Below are positions 1 to 7,248 of a DNA stretch of 10,480 nt, in pieces. Position 1 is the stretch's first letter, and each line of letters opens with the position of its first letter. The notes under the pieces were generated by a model that saw only the letters and a list, made by a program, of their open reading frames with translations, was not told the DNA's origin and ran no database searches. The stretch lies in the NCBI GenBank assembly GCA_002169755.1, contig NHIU01000011.1, positions 1 to 10,480 of the forward strand. Reading direction: 5' to 3'. This DNA comes from Candidatus Pelagibacter sp. TMED197. GTDB lineage: Bacteria; Pseudomonadota; Alphaproteobacteria; Pelagibacterales; Pelagibacteraceae. The translations under genes and the position numbers were made by a program.

Positions 1-1338
1 CTACCCAAGGTAACTGTTAGTGATATTGGAAAGTCAAAATCATACCCTATTTGTAAAAGTTATAACTCCGGTGGATCTAGTAAACATTTCTATAAAGCTG
101 GAACAAATGGTATTGATTACTATCAATGTATCCATCCTATTTTTAAACCATCATTCAATGATCTAAAGTATGCAACTTTATTTGCTGATATGATGTGCGA
201 AGTTGGCATTAAAGATAAAAATTACGAGGATATACAAAAACTTCAATCAGAAACATTAGGTCAGATTAGTTCAAATTTTACAATATTAAGAGAGGCAAGC
301 AACAATAAATTCAAATTAGGAATTAAAATAGGTGGTTATTCTCTTCAAACTAAAACTGATGAAATGAAGAAATTAATAAAAACAACTATTAACGAATTCA
401 GATTGGATGAAAAAGATAGGATTAATGAAATATCAAAGATGCATTTATCTGGTATTGAGAAAAGTTTAACGAATGCTGGTCATTACTTTGCAATGACATC
501 TGCAGATGCTCAAATTTCGACATTAGGTGCGATATCAGAAATTTCCAGTGGTATATCATATTTACAGAATTTGAAGAACTTAAGATTATCTGATGGTAAT
601 ATAGATGTAAATAAATTAACTACTATATTTCAAGATTTAAAAAATAAAATTGTAAATCAACCTTTTTCAGAAGTTACTGTGTCATCTGAAGATGTAAAAA
701 TAAATTCTAATGATAATAATGAAGTTTTAAATGAGCAATTAGCTGAAATTACAAAAGTTTCTTTATTTAAAAAAAATATAGCATGGTTAACAGAAACGGA
801 TGTTAACTTTTGTGCGCAATCTTTTAAAAGTGTTGGTTATAACCATGTAGATGCTCCAGTATTAACAGTATTAGGAGCTGTTCTAAGGAATGGTTTTTTA
901 CACACGGCGATTAGAGAGAAAGGAGGCGCTTATGGATCTGGAGCAATGCAAGACATGAGCACCAAAACATTTAAATTCTTTTCTTACAGGGACCCTAATG
1001 TTATTAAAACGTTTGACGCATTTAAAGAATCAATTAATTGGTTAATTAGATCGGTAACAAAGGATAAACTTGATGAAGGTATATTAAATATAATCTCTTC
1101 AATAGATAAGCCCTCATCTCCTGCTAGTGAAGCTTTATCTGATTATAATTCTAATAATAACGGTTTCACCCAACAAATGAGAAAAGAATTTAGGAGCAAA
1201 GTACTTGAAACATCAGTTGACAGACTTATCGTAGTTGCTGAAAAGTACCTTAAAACTAGTTGCAAAAAATCAATTATATCCAACAAAAATTACAAAAAAG
1301 AGTTATCTTCATTAGGTTTTGAAATTAATCAAATTTAA
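1..1338 (+). CDS. M16C zinc metallopeptidase (presequence protease / PreP-like), C-terminal half, 5'-truncated
   Basis: The frame is open from base 1 to the TAA at 1336-1338, giving 445 residues with no start, so the ATG at 190 is internal and the gene enters from the left edge. PreP/Cym1-type M16C peptidases are about 970 residues; roughly the first half, with the inverted zinc motif HxxEH, is therefore outside the window. What remains is the second half of the clamshell. The diagnostic block is at fragment residues about 295-330: NGFLHTAIREKGGAYGSG followed by a FFSYRDPN motif. R305 and Y311 match the conserved Arg/Tyr pair that contacts the substrate backbone in this family. These enzymes degrade unstructured peptides, and bacterial members may be cytosolic or periplasmic. 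The gene is followed by a terminator, so it is a separate unit from the genes downstream. Family assignment is firm; the physiological substrate is unknown. Confidence 0.9.
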   Translation, partial: LPKVTVSDIGKSKSYPICKSYNSGGSSKHFYKAGTNGIDYYQCIHPIFKPSFNDLKYATLFADMMCEVGIKDKNYEDIQKLQSETLGQISSNFTILREASNNKFKLGIKIGGYSLQTKTDEMKKLIKTTINEFRLDEKDRINEISKMHLSGIEKSLTNAGHYFAMTSADAQISTLGAISEISSGISYLQNLKNLRLSDGNIDVNKLTTIFQDLKNKIVNQPFSEVTVSSEDVKINSNDNNEVLNEQLAEITKVSLFKKNIAWLTETDVNFCAQSFKSVGYNHVDAPVLTVLGAVLRNGFLHTAIREKGGAYGSGAMQDMSTKTFKFFSYRDPNVIKTFDAFKESINWLIRSVTKDKLDEGILNIISSIDKPSSPASEALSDYNSNNNGFTQQMRKEFRSKVLETSVDRLIVVAEKYLKTSCKKSIISNKNYKKELSSLGFEINQI

Positions 1339-1340
1339 TT

Positions 1341-1365
1341 TATAGTTTTTAACTATAGTTTTTTT
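1341..1365 (+). terminator. Intrinsic terminator after the M16C peptidase gene
   Basis: A perfect 7-base inverted repeat (TATAGTT, 1341-1347; AACTATA, 1351-1357) encloses a 3-base loop. One G follows, then seven T (1359-1365). It starts two bases after the peptidase stop codon. The stem is AT-rich with one G-C pair, so it is weak in energy, but the stem, short loop and T-run layout is classical, and its position separates two unrelated genes. Confidence 0.65.
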
Positions 1366-1400
1366 ATTTTAAACATTATGAAAAGTTTTTTAGATAGTGT

Positions 1401-1429
1401 TTAATAATAGTTTTAAAATTAAGTATATT
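1401..1429 (+). promoter_or_regulatory. Possible sigma-70 promoter for the guanine deaminase gene
   Basis: TTAATA (1401-1406, 4 of 6 to TTGACA) and TATATT (1424-1429, 5 of 6 to TATAAT) are 17 bases apart, just after the terminator and just before the ATG at 1436. The transcript would be leaderless or nearly so, which fits the absence of a Shine-Dalgarno sequence there. In DNA this AT-rich such matches arise easily by chance, so this is only a candidate. Confidence 0.25.
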
Positions 1430-1435
1430 GTTAAT

Positions 1436-2722
1436 ATGAAACTCCTAAAAGGAACAATTTTAAGTTTTATAAACAACCCCTTCTCAGTTACAGTTAATGA
1501 TTCAGTAAAATTAATTGAATTTGGTGGTGTACTAATAGACGGTCAATTTATTAAAAAAGTTGATAAATTTTCAGTGCTACATTCCCAATACCCTTATGCT
1601 GAAATTTATAATTACGGAACAAATATAATAACTTCTGGTTTTATTGATTGTCACATGCACTATCCTCAAACAGGCATAATAGCAAGTTATGGCAAAAGGC
1701 TTTTAGATTGGCTTAATGAGTATACTTTTCCAGAAGAGAAAAAATTTAATGACATAACCTATGCAAGAAAAATTGCATCACTAACTCTCGATCTTTGTAT
1801 CAAGAACGGAACTACAACTCTTGCAAGCTTCTGCACTACCTCGGTTAATAGTGTTGATGCAATTTTTGATCATGCTCAAAAAAGAAATATGTGTGTAATA
1901 GCTGGCAAGACATGTATGGATAGGAATGCACCAGAATATTTAACTGATAGTGCCAAATCAGCATATGATGAAAGTAAAAGGTTAATAAAAAGATGGCACA
2001 ACAATAATAGAGCATATTACGCCATAACCCCTAGGTTTGCTCCAACATCATCACCAGAACAATTAGAATGCCTTGGAAGTTTATGGTCAGAATACCCTGA
2101 TTGTTTAATGCAAACTCATTTGTCTGAACAAAAAGAAGAAATTGAATGGGTAAAAAAATTATTCCCTAAATCTAAAAATTATTTAGATGTTTATGATAAG
2201 TTTAATTTAGTTAAAAAAAATTCAATCTTTGGACACTGTATTCATCTAAAAGAAGCTGAAATAGAAATGTTGAGAGGTAGGAAATCTTCTATTGCACATT
2301 GTCCAACATCCAACACCTTCATTGGTTCTGGTATTTTTAAAATGAAAGAACTTACAAGTAAAAAAATTAATGTTGGATTAGCAACTGATACAGGAGGAGG
2401 CACTTCATTTTCAATGCTAAAAACTATTGCTGAAACTTATAAAATATCTCAACTAAATAATTTTTCACTGCACCCAGCACAGTTATTTTGGTTAGCAACA
2501 GTAGGATCAGCCAAAGCACTGAACTTAGAAAATCAGATTGGTAATATTAAAGAAGGGTTTTATGCAGACCTAAATATTTTAAATTTATCATCAACAAAAG
2601 AAATTGAACAAAGATGTAAAAGAGCTAAAAATTTTTGGGAGGAACTTTTTCCAACATTAATAATGGGCGATGATCGTGCAATTCAATCTTCATGGGTTTC
2701 GGGAAATGAGATTGTACTATGA
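1436..2722 (+). CDS. guaD: Guanine deaminase
   Basis: Amidohydrolase that hydrolyses guanine to xanthine and ammonia in cytosolic purine salvage and catabolism. The family signatures are nearly all present in the 428-residue product. GFIDCHMHYPQT carries metal ligands H73 and H75, and the SYGKRLLDWLNEYTFPEE block is specific to guanine deaminases. THLSE carries H228 and catalytic E231, FGHCIHL carries H267, and the ATDTGGGTSFS motif carries D318. Length matches the family (about 430-450). The frame is open back to a GTG at 1397, but the extra 13 residues resemble nothing in the family, whereas MKLLKGTILSF from the ATG at 1436 matches the usual N-terminus; neither start has a clear Shine-Dalgarno. 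The stop overlaps the next start by 4 bases (ATGA at 2719), an unexpected coupling to a sugar-phosphate phosphatase. Function is confident. Confidence 0.94.
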   Translation: MKLLKGTILSFINNPFSVTVNDSVKLIEFGGVLIDGQFIKKVDKFSVLHSQYPYAEIYNYGTNIITSGFIDCHMHYPQTGIIASYGKRLLDWLNEYTFPEEKKFNDITYARKIASLTLDLCIKNGTTTLASFCTTSVNSVDAIFDHAQKRNMCVIAGKTCMDRNAPEYLTDSAKSAYDESKRLIKRWHNNNRAYYAITPRFAPTSSPEQLECLGSLWSEYPDCLMQTHLSEQKEEIEWVKKLFPKSKNYLDVYDKFNLVKKNSIFGHCIHLKEAEIEMLRGRKSSIAHCPTSNTFIGSGIFKMKELTSKKINVGLATDTGGGTSFSMLKTIAETYKISQLNNFSLHPAQLFWLATVGSAKALNLENQIGNIKEGFYADLNILNLSSTKEIEQRCKRAKNFWEELFPTLIMGDDRAIQSSWVSGNEIVL

Positions 2723-3204
2723 AATTCACTTTTAAACTTCATACTAAAGACAACATTGGAAAAAAAATCTTTTTCCTAGATAGAGATGGTGTGGTAATAG
2801 AAGACACAGGTTATCCAATAGAAATTGATAATTTAGAAATAAAAAAAAATACTATTGAAAAACTTATTGATTTTAAACAACAAAATAGTTTGAATAATTG
2901 TGGTTTTGTAACAAATCAAAGTGGAGTATGTAGAGAATATTTTTCTGAAAAAAAATTTTGGGAAACACATGACTATATAATCAAAAGATGTAATGATTTA
3001 GGTTTAGAAATTGACTTTACTTGTGTTAATTTTTTTATGAATAATAATTATTTTAGAAAGCCAAACAATGGCATGTTAGAAACCGCTATTAATTATACTG
3101 GAGCTATAAGGGAACAATCTTTTATGGTTGGTGATAAAGATACAGATATGGCTGCAGCAAAAAAATCATCCCTAAATTACGAGGATATAAGTTACTTTTT
3201 ATAA
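2719..3204 (+). CDS. Small HAD-superfamily phosphatase, GmhB/HisB-N-like, lacking the zinc loop
   Basis: A 161-residue HAD subclass III phosphatase. All four HAD motifs are visible: FFLDRDGV (nucleophile D21, acid/base D23), FVTNQSG (T65), RKP with K114, and VGDKDTDM (D139, D143). The order and spacing follow GmhB, the D,D-heptose 1,7-bisphosphate 7-phosphatase (about 190 residues). The CxH...CxC zinc loop that precedes RKP in GmhB is degenerate here: only C102 remains, in TCVNFFMNNNYFRKP. The protein also ends soon after motif IV, giving a short C-terminus. It overlaps guanine deaminase by 4 bases and precedes a GmhA-like isomerase, so a sugar bisphosphate is the likely substrate. The HAD fold and phosphatase role are confident. 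The specific substrate (heptose, octose or another sugar phosphate) is inference, and histidinol phosphatase is the main alternative but finds no support in the neighbours. Confidence 0.85.
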   Translation: MKFTFKLHTKDNIGKKIFFLDRDGVVIEDTGYPIEIDNLEIKKNTIEKLIDFKQQNSLNNCGFVTNQSGVCREYFSEKKFWETHDYIIKRCNDLGLEIDFTCVNFFMNNNYFRKPNNGMLETAINYTGAIREQSFMVGDKDTDMAAAKKSSLNYEDISYFL

Positions 3205-3236
3205 TCCATTTGTTTTTCTCTTAATATATTAAATCT

Positions 3237-3263
3237 TTGGCAAGCTTATTGCATATTTATAAA
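3237..3263 (+). promoter_or_regulatory. Possible promoter inside the cassette, upstream of the SIS-domain gene
   Basis: TTGGCA (3237-3242, 5 of 6 to consensus) and TATAAA (3258-3263, 5 of 6) are 15 bases apart, slightly shorter than ideal. They lie in the 87-base gap at 3205-3291, the only sizeable gap in the cassette. It could start a transcript with a leader of about 20 bases for 3292 onward. Chance occurrence is plausible in such AT-rich sequence. No terminator hairpin was seen in this gap. Confidence 0.3.
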
Positions 3264-3291
3264 AATATTTAATAAAAATTTTGAGATTAAA

Positions 3292-3948
3292 ATGCTGACA
3301 CAAAGAAATCATAAATTAAAAAGTAAAACTCAAATTGTTGGTCCATACTTAAATAATGGTATTCCAAATGTTTTGGACTTTTTAAAATTTAGTAAAATTA
3401 ACGATTGTTTTTTTTCAAATTATTTTGAAAAACTCAATTCTAAAATTCTAGATGTAAATGATAAGCAGTTATTTGCAGCTATACAACTAATTTTAAAAAC
3501 TAATCAAAATAAAAAAAAGTTAATGATTTTTGGTAATGGTGGCAGTGCAGCTATAGCAAGCCATATTGCTGTCGATTTTACAAAAGCTGTTAGGATACGA
3601 GCAACTAACTACAATGAAGCGGATCTTATTACTTGCTTATCAAATGACTTTGGATATCAGTATTGGGTATCTCAGGCAATAGAGTTTTATGCAGATAAAG
3701 GTGACATTATTATTTTAATTAGCAGCAGTGGTACCTCTTCTAATATTATAAATGGTGCAAAAAAAGCTAATGAAATGGGATTAAAAGTTATTTCATTTAC
3801 AGGTTTTAAAAAAGATAGTGAAGTTTCTAAAAACTCTAATTTAAATTTTTGGGTTGATAGTAATGAATATAATATAATTGAGATGGCACATCATGTTTGG
3901 TTAGTTTCTATCATTGATTATATTGAAGAATTAAAACTACAAAAATAA
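3292..3948 (+). CDS. SIS-domain sugar-phosphate isomerase, GmhA-like but with an altered active site
   Basis: A 218-residue single SIS-domain protein. The phosphate-binding signatures of phosphoheptose isomerase (GmhA, sedoheptulose 7-phosphate to heptose 7-phosphate) are clear: GNGGSAA at 81-87, SNDFGYQ at 117-123 and the ISSSGTSSN loop at 143-151. Aligned by eye to E. coli GmhA, catalytic Glu65 corresponds to D95, a conservative change. The QE..H..........H helix of GmhA, with Gln172 and His180, corresponds to IEMAHHVWLV, placing I196 and L203 at those positions while H200 and H201 sit nearby. The N-terminus is about 30 residues longer than E. coli GmhA, and the ATG at 3292 has only a weak GAG upstream. 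The next gene begins 7 bases after the stop. A ketose/aldose-phosphate isomerase for a precursor sugar is the best call; true GmhA activity is doubtful. Confidence 0.82.
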   Translation: MLTQRNHKLKSKTQIVGPYLNNGIPNVLDFLKFSKINDCFFSNYFEKLNSKILDVNDKQLFAAIQLILKTNQNKKKLMIFGNGGSAAIASHIAVDFTKAVRIRATNYNEADLITCLSNDFGYQYWVSQAIEFYADKGDIIILISSSGTSSNIINGAKKANEMGLKVISFTGFKKDSEVSKNSNLNFWVDSNEYNIIEMAHHVWLVSIIDYIEELKLQK

Positions 3949-3955
3949 TTATATT

Positions 3956-4954
3956 ATGGTTAATAATGAGAAAATTTTAGTTTTAGGTTCGAATTCTTTT
4001 GGTGGCTCTAGTTATATTAATTATGCTTTAGACAAAGGGTATAAAATTATTGGTATAAACAGATCAGTGGAAAGTCATAGTTGCTTCCACCCTTATAAAA
4101 ATAATAAAAACAAGAATAAATATCTGTACTATAATTTACACCTAATTACCGATAATGAAAAAATTATATCAATTTTGGAAAAAGAAAAACCTCAATATAT
4201 AGTTGATTTTGCTGGTCAAGGAATGGTTGCAGAGAGCTGGAATGATCCAATATTGTGGTTTGAAACTAATCTTATATCTAAAATTAAAATTCATGAGTAC
4301 TTAAAAAATAAAAACTGGCTTAAAAAATATATAAGAATATCAACGCCAGAGGTTTATGGTTCAAACGAAGGTAAAGTAAATGAAGATCAAAATTTAAATC
4401 CAACAACACCATACGCAGTATCTCATGCTGCTGTTGATTTGAGTCTAAAAAGTTATTTTAAAAATTATAATTTTCCAATTATAATTGGGCGGTTTGCAAA
4501 TTTTTATGGACCAGGGCAGCAAATTTATAGAATTATTCCTAAAACAATTCTTTATGCAAAAAGCAATAAAAAACTTCCTTTACATGGAGGTGGAAAATCA
4601 ATGCGAGCGTTCATTTTCAATAATGATGTATCAAATGCTATCGATAAATTAATTACTAAAGGAAAATTAGGCGAAACATACAATTTTTCTCCCACCAATT
4701 TTATATCAATAAAAGAATTAGTTATAAAAATATTGAATATTATGGAGTTACCATATGAAAGCTTAGTTTTTGAAACTGAGGATAGAATTAGTAAGGATTA
4801 TTCATATTTTATGGATACAAAAAAAGCAGAAAATTTTTTAAATTGGACTCCATTTGTTTCACTGGAAAACGGAATAAATTCTACAATAGAATGGGTTAAC
4901 AAAAACTATTCTATACTAAATAAAATTCCAGCAATTTACCAACATAAAATATAG
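3956..4954 (+). CDS. NAD(P)-dependent sugar-nucleotide dehydratase/epimerase-like extended SDR
   Basis: A 332-residue extended short-chain dehydrogenase/reductase of the RmlB/GMD/UXS type. The N-terminal Rossmann loop is GSNSFGG (11-17), with Ser14 in place of the middle Gly. The catalytic block reads STPEVYG (129-135), retaining the Glu (E132) typical of dehydratases and decarboxylases; the usual RmlB Asp before it is P131. The tyrosine motif is PYAVSHAA, so Y153 is present but the YxxxK lysine is H157. Downstream, RFANFYGPGQQ (179-189) and HGGGKSMRAFIFNNDV (210-225) form the sugar-nucleotide-binding half. It probably acts on an NDP-activated sugar as a 4,6-dehydratase, epimerase or decarboxylase, creating a keto group for the following aminotransferases. 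The cofactor fold is confident; the exact reaction and the base (dTDP, UDP or GDP) cannot be read. Confidence 0.85.
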   Translation: MVNNEKILVLGSNSFGGSSYINYALDKGYKIIGINRSVESHSCFHPYKNNKNKNKYLYYNLHLITDNEKIISILEKEKPQYIVDFAGQGMVAESWNDPILWFETNLISKIKIHEYLKNKNWLKKYIRISTPEVYGSNEGKVNEDQNLNPTTPYAVSHAAVDLSLKSYFKNYNFPIIIGRFANFYGPGQQIYRIIPKTILYAKSNKKLPLHGGGKSMRAFIFNNDVSNAIDKLITKGKLGETYNFSPTNFISIKELVIKILNIMELPYESLVFETEDRISKDYSYFMDTKKAENFLNWTPFVSLENGINSTIEWVNKNYSILNKIPAIYQHKI

Positions 4955-4966
4955 TTAGAAATTATA

Positions 4967-6124
4967 ATGCAGAATAATCAAAAAATAATTAATTTTTTAC
5001 CTCATCAGTATAATCTAGAGAAATCATTCAAAGTTAATCACAATTATCTTACCGATCAATTTTCTGATTATGATGATATTTTTGAAAAGATAAAAAAGGT
5101 AGTTTTAAACAACGATTTTACGTTAGGAAATGATGTAGATTTATTAGAATCTGAATTTTCTGAATTGATTGGTGTTAAACATGCAATAGGGGTAGGAAGC
5201 GGTACTGATGCTCTTTTTTTAAGTTTAAAATCACTTGGTATAAAAGATGGAGATGAAGTAATTACAACTCCTTTTACTTTTTACGCGACTATTGGAGCAA
5301 TAGTCACAGCTGGCGCAAAACCAGTATTTGCAGATATTCGGGATGATTTTAATATTGATCCATATGAAATTGAAAAGAAGATTACTTCTAGAACCAAAGC
5401 AATTTTGCCAGTTCATTGGTCAGGAAAACCATGCAAAATGGATGTTATAAACGACATTGCAAGAAATTATGGTATTCATGTTGTAGAGGACGCGTGTCAC
5501 GCAATTTTAGCTAAATATAAAAATAGAAATGCAGGAAACTTAGGCGATATAGGTTGTTTTAGTTTTCACCCCCTTAAAAATTTAAATGTTTGGGGTGATG
5601 GGGGTATTATAACGACTAATAATACAGAACTAAGAGATAAACTTAGATTGATAAGAAACCACGGATTATCTGGAAGGAATTCATGTGAAATCTTTTCATA
5701 TAATTCAAGACTAGACACAATACAAGCAGTTGTTGCAAGGCATATGCTTGGAAAAATAGATAACATTACAAACAAAAGAATTAATAATGCAAATTTTTTA
5801 GATCAAGGTTTAAGTTATATTAAAAAACTAAAAATTCCAAAAAGAGATAAAAATATAAAAGAAGTTTTTCATTTATATATGTTTGAGTGTGAAAGACGAG
5901 ATGAATTAAAATCCTTTTTAAACGACAACAATATAGATGCAAAAATTCACTATCCGGTCCCAATGCACCTTCAGCCAGCTGCAAAAGAATATAATTATCA
6001 AGTTGGTGATTTCCCAAAATCTGAGGAAGCATGTTCTAAAGTAATTTCATTGCCCGTACATGAATTTATTTCTAAGGATGATCTAGAATATATGATCCAA
6101 AAAATAAGGGAATTTTATATATGA
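4967..6124 (+). CDS. DegT/DnrJ/EryC1/StrS-family PLP sugar aminotransferase, first of a tandem pair
   Basis: A 385-residue fold-type I aminotransferase of the sugar-aminotransferase family, which uses glutamate (or glutamine) to aminate keto sugars. Visible landmarks are GSGTDAL (77-83, PLP phosphate region), VEDACHA with D175 pairing with the pyridine nitrogen, FSFHPLKN with the PLP lysine K204, GDGG (210-213), RNHG, and a C-terminal IHYPVPMHLQPAAK block. The usual Gln of the EDAxQAxGA motif is H178, and the motif ends ILA instead of IGA. About 20 residues precede the normal N-terminus; no nearer Met was found. It starts 12 bases after the SDR gene with no Shine-Dalgarno and overlaps the second aminotransferase by 4 bases (ATGA). 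Family is certain. It could be an independent enzyme or partner the next gene in a heterodimer. Confidence 0.92.
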   Translation: MQNNQKIINFLPHQYNLEKSFKVNHNYLTDQFSDYDDIFEKIKKVVLNNDFTLGNDVDLLESEFSELIGVKHAIGVGSGTDALFLSLKSLGIKDGDEVITTPFTFYATIGAIVTAGAKPVFADIRDDFNIDPYEIEKKITSRTKAILPVHWSGKPCKMDVINDIARNYGIHVVEDACHAILAKYKNRNAGNLGDIGCFSFHPLKNLNVWGDGGIITTNNTELRDKLRLIRNHGLSGRNSCEIFSYNSRLDTIQAVVARHMLGKIDNITNKRINNANFLDQGLSYIKKLKIPKRDKNIKEVFHLYMFECERRDELKSFLNDNNIDAKIHYPVPMHLQPAAKEYNYQVGDFPKSEEACSKVISLPVHEFISKDDLEYMIQKIREFYI

Positions 6125-7248
6125 GTTTTAAAGTTCCTTTTGTTTCGATTGATAGACAATTTAAAAATCATAGTGCAGAGTTAACTGATGCTTTCATTGA
6201 ATGCGCTCGCTCAGGCCAATATATTCTTGGTGAAAAAGTTGAAATGTTTGAGACTGAATTAGCTAAAATATGTGGTTCCAAATTCTGTATAACAGTTGGA
6301 AATGGAACAGATGCTTTAGTAATAAGTTTAAAACTTTTAAACATTTCAAAAAATGATGAAGTCATTCTTCCAGTAAACTCTTTTATAGCAACAGCTGGAT
6401 CAATTATAGCATGTGGAGCGAAGCCAGTATTTTGTGATATTGATGAAACATTAAATATTGACTATAAAAAGATTGAAGATTGTATATCTGAAAAAACGAA
6501 AGCTATTATGCCAGTTCATCTAACTGGGAGACCTGCTAATTTTAACAAGATTAAAAAAATTGCTCATAAATATAATTTAAAAATAATTGAAGATGCTGCT
6601 CAAGCAATAGGAGCTAAATATTATAAAAATCCTGTTGGCAGTCTAGGGAATATAGCGGCGTTTAGTCTTCATCCGTTAAAAAATTTCTTTATTATGGGTG
6701 ATGGTGGGTTTATTACTACTGATGACTTTAATTATTACGAGCGAGGAAAAACTCTCAGAAATCATGGTTTGATAAATAGAGACATTGCTAATGAATGGGG
6801 ATTTAATTCAAGGCTTGATGCTATTCATTGCTCAATTGGTCTAAAAAAACTTAAATATTTTGAAGAAACTACAAAGCGTTTTAGATATATTGCTTCAATT
6901 TATACTAAAAACTTGAAGGGATTTGTAAAGGTTCCTGAAGAAAAAGACTATGAGTTTTCCGTTTATCATAATTTTGTAATTCAAACTCCATTCAGAAATA
7001 AACTAATGCAATTCTTAAATGTTGAAGGAATTGAAACAAAGATTCATTATCCAGTTCCATTACATTTGCAACCTGCAGCAAAGAATCTAGGATATAGAAA
7101 AGGTGATTTTCCCATTGCTGAAAAAATTAATCTCAATCAACTTAGTTTACCTATTTATCCTGAGATTTCAGATACAGAAATATACTTAACAATAAATAAA
7201 ATAAAAGAATTTTTCATAAAGCAATTAAATGATAAGGAAGTAGCGTGA
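6121..7248 (+). CDS. DegT/DnrJ/EryC1/StrS-family PLP sugar aminotransferase, second of a tandem pair
   Basis: A 375-residue paralogue of the preceding gene, alignable over its whole length. It keeps the canonical family pattern: N-terminal VPFVSIDRQF, GNGTDAL (60-66), IEDAAQAIGAK with D158 and Q161, FSLHPLKN with PLP lysine K187, GDGG (193-196), RNHG, FNSRLDAIH and a C-terminal IHYPVPLHLQPAAK. The start is supported by AAGGGA at 6106-6111, nine bases upstream, and by the match of its N-terminus to the family. It overlaps the upstream gene by 4 bases (ATGA) and the downstream transketolase gene by 4 (GTGA). The product likely aminates a keto-sugar nucleotide made by the SDR or by the zinc dehydrogenase. 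DNA identity between the two copies is low at synonymous sites, so the duplication is old or the two were acquired together. Confidence 0.93.
   Translation: MSFKVPFVSIDRQFKNHSAELTDAFIECARSGQYILGEKVEMFETELAKICGSKFCITVGNGTDALVISLKLLNISKNDEVILPVNSFIATAGSIIACGAKPVFCDIDETLNIDYKKIEDCISEKTKAIMPVHLTGRPANFNKIKKIAHKYNLKIIEDAAQAIGAKYYKNPVGSLGNIAAFSLHPLKNFFIMGDGGFITTDDFNYYERGKTLRNHGLINRDIANEWGFNSRLDAIHCSIGLKKLKYFEETTKRFRYIASIYTKNLKGFVKVPEEKDYEFSVYHNFVIQTPFRNKLMQFLNVEGIETKIHYPVPLHLQPAAKNLGYRKGDFPIAEKINLNQLSLPIYPEISDTEIYLTINKIKEFFIKQLNDKEVA
7234..7240 (+). promoter_or_regulatory. Ribosome binding site fixing the GTG start of the transketolase N-terminal gene
   Basis: AAGGAAG ends four bases before the GTG at 7245 (AAGGA core to start is six bases). 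This good Shine-Dalgarno match supports the GTG, which overlaps the aminotransferase stop as GTGA. Confidence 0.6.

Noticed and set aside
190..192. ATG as the start of the M16C peptidase gene
   Set aside because: The frame is open to base 1 and the upstream 63 codons read as sensible protein; a start here would still lack the catalytic half, so it is internal.
1397..1435. Upstream GTG start adding 13 residues to guanine deaminase
   Set aside because: The added residues are AT-driven, match no family N-terminus and would overlap the candidate promoter; the ATG at 1436 gives the expected MKLLKG-type start.
3221..3232. Perfect palindrome TTAATATATTAA between the phosphatase and isomerase genes
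   Set aside because: It is only 12 bases, entirely A and T, and has no loop or T-run; it is expected by chance in this composition and does not make a convincing operator or terminator.
5231..6032. Three minus-strand open frames (5231-5416, 5566-5775, 5820-6032) inside the first aminotransferase gene
   Set aside because: They are antisense to a well-supported conserved gene, show no recognisable motifs and have no ribosome binding context; they are shadows.
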